DNA from: Nocardioides bruguierae
Lineage (GTDB): Bacteria; Actinomycetota; Actinomycetes; Propionibacteriales; Nocardioidaceae
DNA length: 64,000 nt
Reading direction: 5' to 3'
NCBI RefSeq assembly: GCF_023656415.1
Contig: NZ_JAMOIL010000018.1
Coordinates: 1 to 64,000, forward strand
Shown here: positions 50,600 to 60,500 of the stretch, in pieces
How the letters are laid out: each line of letters starts with the position of its first letter
Numbering within the stretch: position 1 is the stretch's first letter
Notes under the pieces: model-generated
The model's database searches: none
What the model was told of the DNA's origin: nothing
Seen by the model: the letters and a program-made list of their open reading frames with translations, nothing else
Translations under genes and position numbers: made by a program

Positions 50600-53500
50600 A
50601 TGAAACGCACAGCGGCGGCCATCGCTGCCACCATGTGGGGTACGGCGGTGTTCACCGGAGCAGCCGTCGGCGCAGGACTCGTCGGGACGGCCAGTGCCGG
50701 GCCCGCCGGGGCGGAGCTGCACGTCGACTTCGGCAACGCCTCGACCACCCCCGCGGCCGGCTACCTGCTCGACTTCGGCCAGCCCTACGGGGACCGGACC
50801 GGGGCGCAGCAGGGCACCGACCTGACCTACGGCTGGGTCGACGAGGGCGGCAGCACGCCGCTCGACCTCAGCAGCCGCGGTCGGTACCGCAACAACACCG
50901 GCCTCAGCGACGAGCGGGTCAACTCGTTTATGCACATGGCGCTCTCGGACGGGACCGCCGGCGCCTGGGAGGTCGAGGTGACCGACGGCTGGTACGAGGT
51001 CACCGTGGGTCTCGGCGACCCCGCCCCGTCCTACGACAGCGTGCACACGGTCGCCGCCGAGGGCGTGACCGTGGTGCCGGGCTACGCGCCGACCTCGGCC
51101 GACCGGCTGCGCTCGGCCACGGTGCAGGTGCCGGTCGACGACGGCCGGCTGACGCTGGACGGGATCGGCGGCTCCAACGTCAAGATCAGCTACGTCGACG
51201 TCGTCCGTGTCTCCGCGCCGGTCTCGACCGTCGCCCTGCCGTTCTCGGTCGACTTCGGTGCCGCCGGCAGCGACCCGGTCGACGGGTCCGTGCGGGACTT
51301 CGGCGAGGCCTACGGCCAGCGTGCCGACGGCGTCTACGGCTGGCTGGCGCAGGGCACGGACACGCCGCTCTCGCTCGTCGGCAACGGTCGCACCCGCAAC
51401 GCCTCCGGCCTCGCCGACCAGCGGCAGGCCACGTTCATGCACATGCAGGCGGGCGCCGGCAGCGGCGTCACCGACCAGGGCGACTTCGGGGTCGCGGTGC
51501 CCGACGGCACCTACCGGGTCACCGTCGGCACCGGGGACCCGGGCAACAACTACGACTCCAGCCACCGGATCGTGGTCGAGGGCACCGAGGCGATCGCCGC
51601 GTACACGCCCACCTGGTCGACCAAGTTCCGCACCGGCGTCGTCGACGTCGAGGTCACCGACGGCGTCCTGAACGTCTCCGCCGTCGGCGGCTCGAACACG
51701 AAGATCAACTTCCTCGACGTGCAGGACTGGAGTGATCCCGGGGGGGCGTCGTTTCCGGTTCTGGTCGACTTCGGAGCCACCAGCAGCACCCCCGCCGACG
51801 GGTACCTCCTCGACAGCGGCGCGGCGTTCGGGGCGCAGACGGGCGGCTACTCCTTCGGCTGGGTCGCGGAGGGCACCGACACCCCGATCGACGCCACGCT
51901 GAACGGCCGCCAGCGCGCCAACGCCTCCACCACCGACCCGCGGCTCCAGAGCCTGATGCACATGGACTGGAGCGGTACCGGCAGCAACGGACTGGCGCAG
52001 CCGATCTCGTGGGAGCTCGCGGTGCCCAGCGGCACCTACCGCGTCGAGGTCGCCGTCGGTGACGCCGCCGGCGTCTACGACAGCACCCACGCCATCGACG
52101 TCGAGGGGGTGACGACGGTCGGTGGGTTCACCCCCACCAGCGCCAACCGGTTCGCCATCCGCACCAGCACCGTGACGGTGGTCGACGGTCGGCTCACCAT
52201 CGACTCCTCGGCCGGCACCAACACCAAGATCGACTACGTGATCATCGACTGGATCGACCCGAGCCGGCCGCGCGTCGCCAGCATCACCCCCACCACCGGG
52301 GCCACGGACGTGTTCCGCGACCTGTCCGTGACGACCGAGCTCACGCTGCCCGGCGGGGCGATCGACTACACGACCGTCACCGAGGACACCGTGCAGCTGC
52401 ACGAGGTCGACACCGGCGCCGTGGTGCCGTCCTCGGCCAACACCTCCGGCGGCGGAGACGTGCTCGTGCTGACGCCGTTCCAGACGCTCGACCCCAACAC
52501 CGAGTACGAGTTCGTCGTCACCGACGGGGTCGAGGACGTGGTGGGCAACAAGTTCCTGCCCTTCAGCTCGACCTTCACCACCGGGACGCTGCTCTCGGGC
52601 ACGGGCATCGACGGCGTCGCCTTCAGCCAGGAGGTGGCCGTGGACGACCACATGTTCACGACGATGACCTTCGGGCCGGACGGCCGGTTCTACGCGGCCA
52701 CGCTCAACGGCTTCATCTTCCGCTACGACGTGGCGGCGGACGGGACGCTGAGCAACGAGTACCAGATCAACACGGTCTACGACCTCAACGGTGGGGAGTT
52801 CCGCACGATCATCGGCCTGGTCTTCGACCCGGCCTCGACCCCGACGGACCCGATCCTGTGGGTGACCGACAACTTCATGTACATCGGCACCGACGACGTC
52901 CCCGACTGGTCGAGCAAGGTCGACCGCCTCACCGGTGCGAACCTGCAGAACGGTGAGACGGTGATCGAGAACCTGCCGCGCTCGGCCCACGACCACGAGG
53001 CGAACTCGCTGGCCTTCGGCCCGGACGGGGCGCTCTACCTGACCATGGGCTCCAACACGGGCATGGGCTACCCGGACCCCGCGTGGGCCAACCGGGCCGA
53101 GACCGAGCTGGCCGGCGCGATCCTGCGGATCGACACCGACGCCCTCCCGGCCTCGCTGCCGCTGGACGTCAAGACCACCGACGGCGGCGGGACCTACGAC
53201 CCGTACGCGGCCGGTGCGCCGGTGACGCTGTACGCCACCGGCGTCCGCAACGCCTTCGACCTGGTGTGGACCGACGACGGCCAGCTGTACGCGCCGACCA
53301 ACGGCTCCGCGGCGGGTGCGAACATCCCGTCGGTGCCGGAGACCCTGCCGGACACCTGCTCGGCGCGGATCGACTCCGGCGAGGCGGGGGCGTGGACCTA
53401 CGACGGGCCCACGTTCGCCACGATCCTGGGCAACCCGGTCGCGCAGACCGACTTCATCCACCACATCGTCGAGGGCGGCTACTACGGCCACCCGAACCCG

Positions 53501-53911
53501 TCGCGCTGCGAGTTCATCTCCTACGGCGGCAACCCGACCGCGGGCGTGGACGACTGGGAGGAGACGCAGTACCCGGTGGGCGTGGAGCCGGACCGCAACT
53601 TCCGCTCCGAGGACGTCTTCGACGCCAGCATGCACGCCTCGGCCAACGGCGTCCTGCAGTACTCCAGCGACGTCTTCGGCGACCTGCTCGCCGGGCAGCT
53701 GCTGGTGGTCCGCTACAGCGCGGGCAAGGACGTGATGGTCGTCGGTCGCAACGGTGCGGGCGACGTCACCGGCCTCACCACGGGGGTCACCGGGTTCACC
53801 GGCTTCGCGGAGCCGCTGGACATCGCCGAGGCACCGGACGGCTCGGGCGTGCTCTACGTGAGCGAGCTCGGCGCCAGCCGGATCACCCTGCTGCGACCGG
53901 TCACCGACTGA
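50600..53911 (+). CDS. Secreted protein with three malectin-like domains, an Ig-like domain and a beta-propeller
   Basis: This 1103-residue protein has a signal peptide (about 1-35) and three tandem carbohydrate-binding malectin-like domains (about 41-208, 215-378, 388-555), each with VDFG, a GWV/GWL-GTDTPL block and a (F/L)MHM motif. An Ig-like domain (about 557-673, beginning RPRVASITPTTGATDVF) and a glucose/sorbosone-dehydrogenase-like beta-propeller (FGPDGRFYAATLNGFIF, DHEANSLAFGPDGALYLTMG, YATGVRNAFDLVW) follow. No sorting signal is seen at the C-terminus, so it should be released. A strong gagggaggg site precedes the ATG. It may bind the polysaccharide made nearby. Confidence 0.88.
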   Translation: MKRTAAAIAATMWGTAVFTGAAVGAGLVGTASAGPAGAELHVDFGNASTTPAAGYLLDFGQPYGDRTGAQQGTDLTYGWVDEGGSTPLDLSSRGRYRNNTGLSDERVNSFMHMALSDGTAGAWEVEVTDGWYEVTVGLGDPAPSYDSVHTVAAEGVTVVPGYAPTSADRLRSATVQVPVDDGRLTLDGIGGSNVKISYVDVVRVSAPVSTVALPFSVDFGAAGSDPVDGSVRDFGEAYGQRADGVYGWLAQGTDTPLSLVGNGRTRNASGLADQRQATFMHMQAGAGSGVTDQGDFGVAVPDGTYRVTVGTGDPGNNYDSSHRIVVEGTEAIAAYTPTWSTKFRTGVVDVEVTDGVLNVSAVGGSNTKINFLDVQDWSDPGGASFPVLVDFGATSSTPADGYLLDSGAAFGAQTGGYSFGWVAEGTDTPIDATLNGRQRANASTTDPRLQSLMHMDWSGTGSNGLAQPISWELAVPSGTYRVEVAVGDAAGVYDSTHAIDVEGVTTVGGFTPTSANRFAIRTSTVTVVDGRLTIDSSAGTNTKIDYVIIDWIDPSRPRVASITPTTGATDVFRDLSVTTELTLPGGAIDYTTVTEDTVQLHEVDTGAVVPSSANTSGGGDVLVLTPFQTLDPNTEYEFVVTDGVEDVVGNKFLPFSSTFTTGTLLSGTGIDGVAFSQEVAVDDHMFTTMTFGPDGRFYAATLNGFIFRYDVAADGTLSNEYQINTVYDLNGGEFRTIIGLVFDPASTPTDPILWVTDNFMYIGTDDVPDWSSKVDRLTGANLQNGETVIENLPRSAHDHEANSLAFGPDGALYLTMGSNTGMGYPDPAWANRAETELAGAILRIDTDALPASLPLDVKTTDGGGTYDPYAAGAPVTLYATGVRNAFDLVWTDDGQLYAPTNGSAAGANIPSVPETLPDTCSARIDSGEAGAWTYDGPTFATILGNPVAQTDFIHHIVEGGYYGHPNPSRCEFISYGGNPTAGVDDWEETQYPVGVEPDRNFRSEDVFDASMHASANGVLQYSSDVFGDLLAGQLLVVRYSAGKDVMVVGRNGAGDVTGLTTGVTGFTGFAEPLDIAEAPDGSGVLYVSELGASRITLLRPVTD

Positions 53912-53924
53912 CCGCAGCCCGACA

Positions 53925-53966
53925 GCACGCAGGCCCCCGGACCGTGAGGTCCGGGGGCCTGCGTGC
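53925..53966. terminator. Very strong stem-loop after the malectin/propeller gene
   Basis: The arms span 53925-53943 and 53948-53966 and pair perfectly over 19 bases with a GTGA tetraloop; the inner part is gcaggcccccggacc with its complement. It lies 14 bases past the stop of the secreted protein gene and 46 bases before the end of the convergent kinase gene, so it can terminate both. Confidence 0.85.
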
Positions 53967-54011
53967 GTGGGCTCCTGATCGGTGCGCGGGGGAGACGGGG
54001 GTGAGCGGGGC

Positions 54012-55187
54012 TCAGACCGCGACGCGGCGGTGCCGCGGGGCGTACCCGCGGCGCGGGGCGGTGGGCCGGGTGCGGGCGGCGCGCCGGCGTCCGGCGGAGC
54101 CCGCAGGACGGGGCGCGCCCACGGGGACGGGCTGGAGCATGAGATCGAGGGCGAGGACGCCGGTGGCGTCGACGCGCTGGGCGGGCTCGGAGTGCTGGGC
54201 GGGCTCGGAGTGCTGGGCGGGCTGGGCGGGCTGGGCCGCGCGGACCCGCTGCTCGGCGCTGCGCTCGACCGCGGTGGCGGCCGGGGAGAGGGTGCTGACC
54301 ACCTGGCGCAGCCCGCTGGAGGCCAGGTCGTGCAGGATCGCGGCGGCCTCGGCGGCGCTGGGCCGCTGCTCGGGCTCGCGCCGGGTCATGCGGTGCAGCA
54401 GCGCGGACCAGCCCGCCGGCAGCGAGGTCGGGATGAGCGGGCTGTGCTGGAGCCGGGCGTAGGCGGCGCTGTCGTCGCGGCCCGGGTAGGCGCGTCGCCC
54501 CGTCACGGCCTCGAGGAGCACGAGGCCCAGGGCGTAGACGTCGGCGCGGTCGGTGACGGGGTCCTCGCTGATCTGCTCGGGGGCGAGGAAGGCGACGGTG
54601 CCGACCGTGTGGCCGGGCGTGTCGCGGGTGCGGCGGCCGTCCCACTGGGCGATGCCGAAGTCGGCGAGCATGGCGCGCTCGGGGCCGAGCAGGATGTTGC
54701 CGGGCTTGACGTCGCGGTGCACCACGCCGAGCGCGTGCACGCCGGCCAGGGCGGCGGCGACCTCGGCCCCCACCTGGGCGGCGCGACGGGGCTCGAGCGG
54801 GCCGCGGGTGATCTCGGTGGCCAGGTCGTGGCCCTCGACGAGGTCCATGACCAGGTGCGCGGGCCGGGACCCCGCGTCGACCAGCGCGGGTACGCCGGGC
54901 ACCCGCACGTGGGCCAGCAGCAGGGCCTCGTCCGCGAGCCGCTCCCGGTTCACGTCGGTGTCGGCGTCACGGCGCAGAACCTTGAGGGCCACCTCGCGCT
55001 GGAGGTGGGTGTCCCAGGCGCGGTGGACGACGGCGGTGCCGCCGGTGCCCAGGGGGCCCAGCACGCGGTAGCGGTCGGCGATGAGGGGGATGGCGGGCAG
55101 CCCGTGGGCGGTGACCGCCGGCAGGTCGGCGGCGACGTCGGTCGTCAGCACGGCCGACTGCCGCGTCCGCTGCTCGTGTGCGCTCAT
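54012..55187 (-). CDS. Soluble Hanks-type Ser/Thr protein kinase
   Basis: This 391-residue protein has a full kinase domain (about 38-300): LGTGGTAVV glycine loop, Lys69 in VALKVL, HRDVKPGN (157-164) and DFG at 176-178, then GTVAFLAPEQI and DVYALGLVLLE. No membrane helix or PASTA domain follows. The C-terminal 90 residues are Ala/Gln/Pro-rich with AQHSEP repeats and a very Arg-rich end that may bind nucleic acid or lipid. The ATG at 55187 was chosen over an upstream Met at 55259. Its substrates are unknown. Confidence 0.9.
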   Translation of the reverse strand: MSAHEQRTRQSAVLTTDVAADLPAVTAHGLPAIPLIADRYRVLGPLGTGGTAVVHRAWDTHLQREVALKVLRRDADTDVNRERLADEALLLAHVRVPGVPALVDAGSRPAHLVMDLVEGHDLATEITRGPLEPRRAAQVGAEVAAALAGVHALGVVHRDVKPGNILLGPERAMLADFGIAQWDGRRTRDTPGHTVGTVAFLAPEQISEDPVTDRADVYALGLVLLEAVTGRRAYPGRDDSAAYARLQHSPLIPTSLPAGWSALLHRMTRREPEQRPSAAEAAAILHDLASSGLRQVVSTLSPAATAVERSAEQRVRAAQPAQPAQHSEPAQHSEPAQRVDATGVLALDLMLQPVPVGAPRPAGSAGRRRAARTRPTAPRRGYAPRHRRVAV

Positions 55188-55344
55188 CCTGGTCCTCGAT
55201 CCTCCCCGGCGACGCTGTGTGCCGCCTGGCAAGGGGTTCCCGGTCCACTGAGCGCCCAATCTCCCCCTCAGGGGTGGGGTCCGGTTCCTCCGATTCGGGT
55301 GAACCGCCTCCTCGACGGTCGTCGGGGCCCGGGCCGCGGGGCGT

Positions 55345-56115
55345 TCAGGCCTCCCGTGCCACGGACTCGCGCGTCCGCAGCAGGGACGGCCCGTACCAGG
55401 TCAGGAGGCGTCCGGAGACCATCTCGACCGGCGTCCGGGTGAACACCTCGGGCCCGTCGTCCTCGGTGAACACGTACGGCTCGTCCATGAGCAGCACCGC
55501 GTCCGCACCGGCCGCATCCATCCACGAACTCTCGACACGGGGGTAGCGATCCTCGCCCGTTCGGGCGAGGGCGGAGCGTGCGGCGGGCTCCGGGTGCCGG
55601 ACGCGCCACCCCAGGCGCCGGCACAGGTCGGCGGTGAACGTGGCGGCACCGACCACCATCCACGGGTCGCGCCACACGGGCACCACCACCTCCCGCGTCA
55701 CCGGGGGGAGGGGGCCGAGCCAGGCGTCGGCCACGGCGTCGAGCCATGCCGGCCCGGCGCCGGCCCCGCCCGTCCAGCCGAGCTCGTCGACGAGCAGGCG
55801 GCGCATCTCGGCCACCGCCTGCGGCACCGTCTCGATCTCGGTCACGACCACCCGGACGCCGGCCTCGCGCAGCCGGCGCACGTCGATCTCCCGGTTCTCC
55901 TCCTTGTTGGCCACCACCACGTCGGGCTCCAGGGCCAGGACCGCTGCCAGGTCGGGGTTCTTGGTGCCCCGCACGCGGGCGACGCCGCGCGCGTCGAGGT
56001 CGGGCGGGTGCGTGCACCAGTCGGTGACGCCCACCAGGGCCTCGGGGCGGGTGGTCGCCAGCGCCTCCGTCAGGGACGGGACGAGGGACACGACGCGGCG
56101 GGCGGGACTGCTCAC
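55345..56115 (-). CDS. BtuF-like helical-backbone metal/cobalamin receptor protein without signal peptide
   Basis: This 256-residue protein resembles the substrate-binding part of cobalamin and iron-chelate ABC transporters: RRVVSLVPSLTEAL, VGVTDWCTHPPD, VARVRGTKNPD, LEPDVVVANKEENR and VVVPVWRDPWMVVG. It has no signal peptide or lipobox, so it appears cytoplasmic, as in a known subgroup annotated cobalamin-binding protein. No transporter genes adjoin it. Its ligand is inferred only. Confidence 0.8.
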   Translation of the reverse strand: MSSPARRVVSLVPSLTEALATTRPEALVGVTDWCTHPPDLDARGVARVRGTKNPDLAAVLALEPDVVVANKEENREIDVRRLREAGVRVVVTEIETVPQAVAEMRRLLVDELGWTGGAGAGPAWLDAVADAWLGPLPPVTREVVVPVWRDPWMVVGAATFTADLCRRLGWRVRHPEPAARSALARTGEDRYPRVESSWMDAAGADAVLLMDEPYVFTEDDGPEVFTRTPVEMVSGRLLTWYGPSLLRTRESVAREA

Positions 56116-56238
56116 CCGTCCACCGTAGGGCGCTGCGCCGGCTCGCGCCGATCCTGTGTCGGGCCTGTCCGTGCGTCACCATGGCGCGTCAGCACCGCAC
56201 GTCAGCACCTCACGTCAGCTCGGAGACCCGCACCACCG

Positions 56239-57555
56239 ATGACCGACCTCTCGCCGGCACCGCTCCGCGACCGCCCGGACGCGACGAGCGACCGTCCCCG
56301 TGCCGGCCGCCTGCCCTGGGTCGACGTCGCCAAGGGCGCCTCGATCCTGCTGGTGGTGCTGCACCACGCCTCCACCAAGAACCTGCTGGTGCAGCTGCCC
56401 GGGGAGCTCGGCTGGGTCTCGCAGGCCTGGTACGAGGTCTCCACCGCCCTCAAGCCGGTGCGGATGCCGCTGTTCTTCGTGCTCAGCGGCCTGGTGGCCG
56501 CCGGCGCGGTGCGGCGGCCGTGGCGGGCGGCCCGCGCACGGTTCTGGGGCCCGGCCTGGCTGCACCTGGTGTGGCTGCCGCCGCTGGTGGTGTTCTTCTC
56601 GGTGGAGACGACCCTGCCGGGCAACCGCCTCACCGGCGTCACCGACGTCCTGGCCGACCTGCTGTGGGCCTCGACCAGTCTGTGGTTCCTCTATGCGCTG
56701 GCGGTCTACTTCCTGCTCGCGCGGGCCGTCGTGCGGCTGCCGCGGGTGCCGGTCCTGGTGGTGCTCGCGCTCGTCGCGGCGCTGGCCACCTACGTGCCCA
56801 CCGAGCACTGGAACCGGTTCTCGGTGGTCTTCCACGCCGTCTACTTCGTCGCCGGGGCGCTCGCCCCCGACCTCGTGCACGCGGTGGCCGAGCGCGTGCG
56901 CCGCGTCCCGCTGGTGCTCCTCCTCGGTGGCTACCTGCTCTGTTGGGTCGGGCTGGACGCCGGCGCCGTGCCGGTCAGCACGCGGCTGTTCGTCACCAGC
57001 CTGGTGGGGGTGCCGCTGGGCCTGCGCGTGGCCCAGGCGGCCACCGGTCGACCGGCGGCGCTGCTGGCCGCGCTCGGTCGCCGCACGCTGCCGGTCTACG
57101 TGCTGCACCTGCCGCTGCTCGGGCTGGCCGTGCACCTGCCCCTGCCGCTCGGCACCAGTGCGGCGGGTGCGCTCCTGGCGCCGTTCGTGCTGCTCGCCGT
57201 CGTCGTGCCGACCACGCTGCTGCTGCACCGCGGCCTGCTAGCGCTGGGTGGCACGTGGCTGTTCGCGCTGCCCGCGTGGGTGGAGCCGGCGCTGGACCGG
57301 CTGGCCGGGGGCCGGCGTGCGAGGTCGGGTGCGGGCGTCTCGTGGCTCGTCGCCGGGGCTCCTCGCACCTCGACGACCGGTGGCGTCGCCGGGGCTCCTC
57401 GCACCTCGACGACCGGTGGCGTCGCCGGGGCTCCTCGCACCTCGACGACCGGTGGCGTCGCCGGGGCTCCTCGCACCTCGACGACCGGTGGGGTCGCCGG
57501 GGCTCCTCGCACCTCGACGACCGGTGGGGACGTCGGTCAGACCGAGCGCCGGTAG
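56239..57555 (+). CDS. Acyltransferase-3 family membrane protein with repeat-encoded C-terminal tail
   Basis: This 438-residue protein has about ten membrane helices (from LPWVDVAKGASILLVVLHHA to FVLLAVVVPTTLLLH) and the family motifs DVAKG, HH (about residues 46-47), FFVLSGLV and YVLHLPLLGL. Such enzymes O-acylate surface sugars or lipids. The last 70 residues are unusual: five copies of a 12-residue unit (VAGAPRTSTTGG) encoded by a 36-base tandem repeat. Its stop lies 19 bases inside the end of the convergent icmF gene. Confidence 0.88.
   Translation: MTDLSPAPLRDRPDATSDRPRAGRLPWVDVAKGASILLVVLHHASTKNLLVQLPGELGWVSQAWYEVSTALKPVRMPLFFVLSGLVAAGAVRRPWRAARARFWGPAWLHLVWLPPLVVFFSVETTLPGNRLTGVTDVLADLLWASTSLWFLYALAVYFLLARAVVRLPRVPVLVVLALVAALATYVPTEHWNRFSVVFHAVYFVAGALAPDLVHAVAERVRRVPLVLLLGGYLLCWVGLDAGAVPVSTRLFVTSLVGVPLGLRVAQAATGRPAALLAALGRRTLPVYVLHLPLLGLAVHLPLPLGTSAAGALLAPFVLLAVVVPTTLLLHRGLLALGGTWLFALPAWVEPALDRLAGGRRARSGAGVSWLVAGAPRTSTTGGVAGAPRTSTTGGVAGAPRTSTTGGVAGAPRTSTTGGVAGAPRTSTTGGDVGQTERR
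57349..57528. repeat. 36-base tandem repeat, five copies
   Basis: Five copies begin at 57349, 57385, 57421, 57457 and 57493. All are identical except for the last base of copies four and five. Each unit begins gtcgccggggctcctcgcac and carries a core shared with the REP-like elements at 3761 and 14109 (cgtcgcc-gggctcctcgc). The unit is a multiple of three and adds 12 residues per copy to the acyltransferase. The array ends 9 bases before the convergent icmF stop. Confidence 0.9.
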
Positions 57556-60500
57556 GCGCCACCCACCTCGAAGAAGGCCTCGGTCACCTGGCCGAGCGTG
57601 CAGACCCGCGCCGCGTCCATCAGGGCCGCGAAGACGTTGCCGTCGCCGGCGGCGACCTCCTTGAGCCGCGCGAGGGCGGCCGGAGCCTCCTCGGCGTGCG
57701 CGGCCCGGAACGAGCCCAGCCGCTCCAGCTGGGAGCGCTTCTCCGCCTCCGTGGCCCGGGCCAGCTCGACGGTCTCGGGGGTGCCGCCCTCGGCGTGCTC
57801 CTTGCGGAAGGTGTTGACGCCGATGATCGGCAGCGTGCCGTCGTGCTTGCGCTGCTCGTAGAGCATCGACTCGTCCTGGATGCGGCCGCGCTGGTAGCCG
57901 GTCTCCATCGCGCCCAGCACGCCGCCGCGCTCGGTGATCCGGTCGAACTCGGCCAGCACGGCCTCCTCCACCAGGTCGGTCAGCTCGTCGATCACGAACG
58001 AGCCCTGGAGCGGGTTCTCGTTCATCGCCAGGCCCCACTCGCGGTTGATGATCAGCTGGATGGCCAGGGCGCGGCGCACCGACTCCTCCGTGGGGGTCGT
58101 GACGGCCTCGTCGTAGGCGTTGGTGTGCAGGCTGTTGGCGTTGTCGTAGATGGCGATCAGCGCCTGGAGCGTGGTGCGGATGTCGTTGAAGTCCATCTCC
58201 TGCGCGTGCAGCGACCGGCCGGAGGTCTGCACGTGGTACTTCAGCTTCTGGCTGCGCTCGCTCGCGCCGTAGTGCTCCTTCATGGCCACCGCCCAGATGC
58301 GGCGGGCGACCCGGCCGATCACCGAGTACTCGGGGTCCATGCCGTTGGAGAAGAAGAAGGACAGGTTGGGCGCGAAGTCGTCGATCGCCATGCCGCGCGC
58401 CAGGTAGGACTCCACGTAGGTGAAGCCGTTGGCCAGGGTGAAGGCGAGCTGGCTCAGGGGGTTCGCCCCGGCCTCGGCGATGTGGTAGCCGGAGATCGAG
58501 ACCGAGTAGAAGTTGCGGACCCCGTGCTCGATGAACCACTCCTGCACGTCGGCCATGCAGCGCAGGCTGAACTCGGTGGAGAACAGGCAGGTGTTCTGGC
58601 CCTGGTCCTCCTTGAGGATGTCGGCCTGCACCGTGCCGCGGACCGTCGCCAGCGCGGTGGCCGGGTCCACGCCCTGCTCGGCCGCCTGGTCGAGCACGGT
58701 GATGAGGAAGAACGCCAGCACCGTGGGCGCGGGGCCGTTGATCGTCATGCTCACGCTGGTCGACGGGCTGAGCAGGTCGAACCCGTCGTAGAGCTGGCGC
58801 ATGTCGTCGAGCGTGGCCACCGAGACCCCCGAGGTGCCGACCTTGCCGTAGATGTCGGGACGCTCGTCGGGGTCCTGGCCGTAGAGGGTCACCGAGTCGA
58901 AGGCGGTCGAGAGCCGGGTCGCGGGCTGGCCCTCGGAGAGCCGCTTGAATCGGCGGTTGGTGCGCGCCGGGTCCCCCTCGCCGGCGAACATCCGGGCCGG
59001 GTCCTCGTTGTCGCGCTTGAACTTGAAGACCCCGCCGGTGAACGGGAACTCCCCGGGCAGGTTCTCCCGGCGCCAGAACGAGACGAGCTCGCCGGCGTCG
59101 GTGGTGCGGGGCAGGGCGACGCGGGGCACGCGGCTGCCGGAGAGCGACTCCCGGGTCAGCCGGGTGACGATCTCCTTGTCGCGCACCCGCACGACCTGCT
59201 CGTCGCCGGAGTAGGCCTCCACCACCGAGGGCCACGCCTCGAGCTGCGCCGCCACGTCGGCCGGCAGCGCGGCGCGCGCCTCCTCGACCAGGGCGGGCAC
59301 GCCGCCGGCGTCCGCACCCCGCGCCTCGAGGGCGGCGGCCACGGACCGCGCCGACTGGAGGTCGCGGGCGCAGGCGGCCAGGCGCGCGGTCTCGGCGTGG
59401 TAGCCGCGCACGGTGGTGGCGATGTCGGAGAGGTAGCGCACCCGCTCGGCCGGGACGACGGCCCCGAACCGGGTCGAGTGGCGCACCGAGACCTCGGGCA
59501 GCGTGCCCGTGGCCACGGGCAGCCCGTGCTCGGCGAGCAGCCCCCGCAGGTGCTGGTAGAGCGCGGTGACGCCGTCGTCGCCGAAGGTGGCCGCCGAGGT
59601 GCCGAAGACCGGCATCTCCTCGGGGCGGGAGCCGAACGCCTCGCGGTTGCGGACGAGCTGGCGGCCCACGTCGCGCAGCGCGTCGGCGGCACCGCGGCGC
59701 TCGAACTTGTTGACGGCCACGACGTCGGCGAAGTCGAGCATGTCGATCTTCTCCAGCTGGCTGGCCGCGCCGAACTCGGGCGTCATCACGTACAGCGAGG
59801 TGTCGACGAACGGCACGATCGCGGCGTCGCCCTGACCGATGCCGGGCGTCTCGACGACGACCAGGTCGAAGCCGGAGGCGCGCAGCACGGTGAGCACGTC
59901 GTCGAGGTGCTCGGGCAGCTCGTGCGCGCCCCGGGTGGCCAGGCTGCGGAAGTAGACGCGGTCACGGTCCAGCCCCGCCAGGTCGAGGGCGTTCATCCGG
60001 ATACGGTCGCCGAGCAGCGCACCGCCGCCGCGGCGCCGGGTCGGGTCGACGGCGAGGACGGCGACGCGCAGCTTGTCCTGCTGGTCGACCCGCAGCCGCC
60101 GCAGCAGCTCGTCGGTGAGGGAGGACTTGCCCGACCCGCCGGTGCCCGTGAGGCCCAGCACCGGCACCGCGCGGGCGGCGGCCGCCTCCTGGAGGCGGGC
60201 CAGCACTGCCTCGTCCAGGTGGCCGCCCTCGGCACCGGTGACCGCGCGCGCCACCGTGGCCCGCTCCCCGCCGATGACCGCGTCGGCGTCCACGCCGCGC
60301 ACCTCCCACGGGTCGAAGTCGCAGGCCCGGACGACCTCGTTGACCATGCCCGCCAGCCCGAGCCGCTGGCCGTCCTCGGGGGAGAAGATGACGACGCCGC
60401 TCTCGCGCAGTCGGGTGATCTCCTCGGCCACGATGACGCCGCCGCCGCCGCCGACCACCTTCACGTGGCCGGCGCCGCGCTCGGCGAGCAGCTGCACGAG

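Noticed and set aside
57349-57528. Regularly spaced 36-base repeats resembling a CRISPR array
   Set aside because: The copies are directly adjacent with no spacers and are in frame with the acyltransferase gene. No cas gene is present.
57238-59235. Very long open frames on the strand or frame opposite known genes, for example across icmF, the malectin gene and the glycosyltransferases
   Set aside because: In DNA of this GC content stops are rare in several frames. These frames give Arg/Ala/Pro-rich products with no domains and lie over clearly conserved genes.
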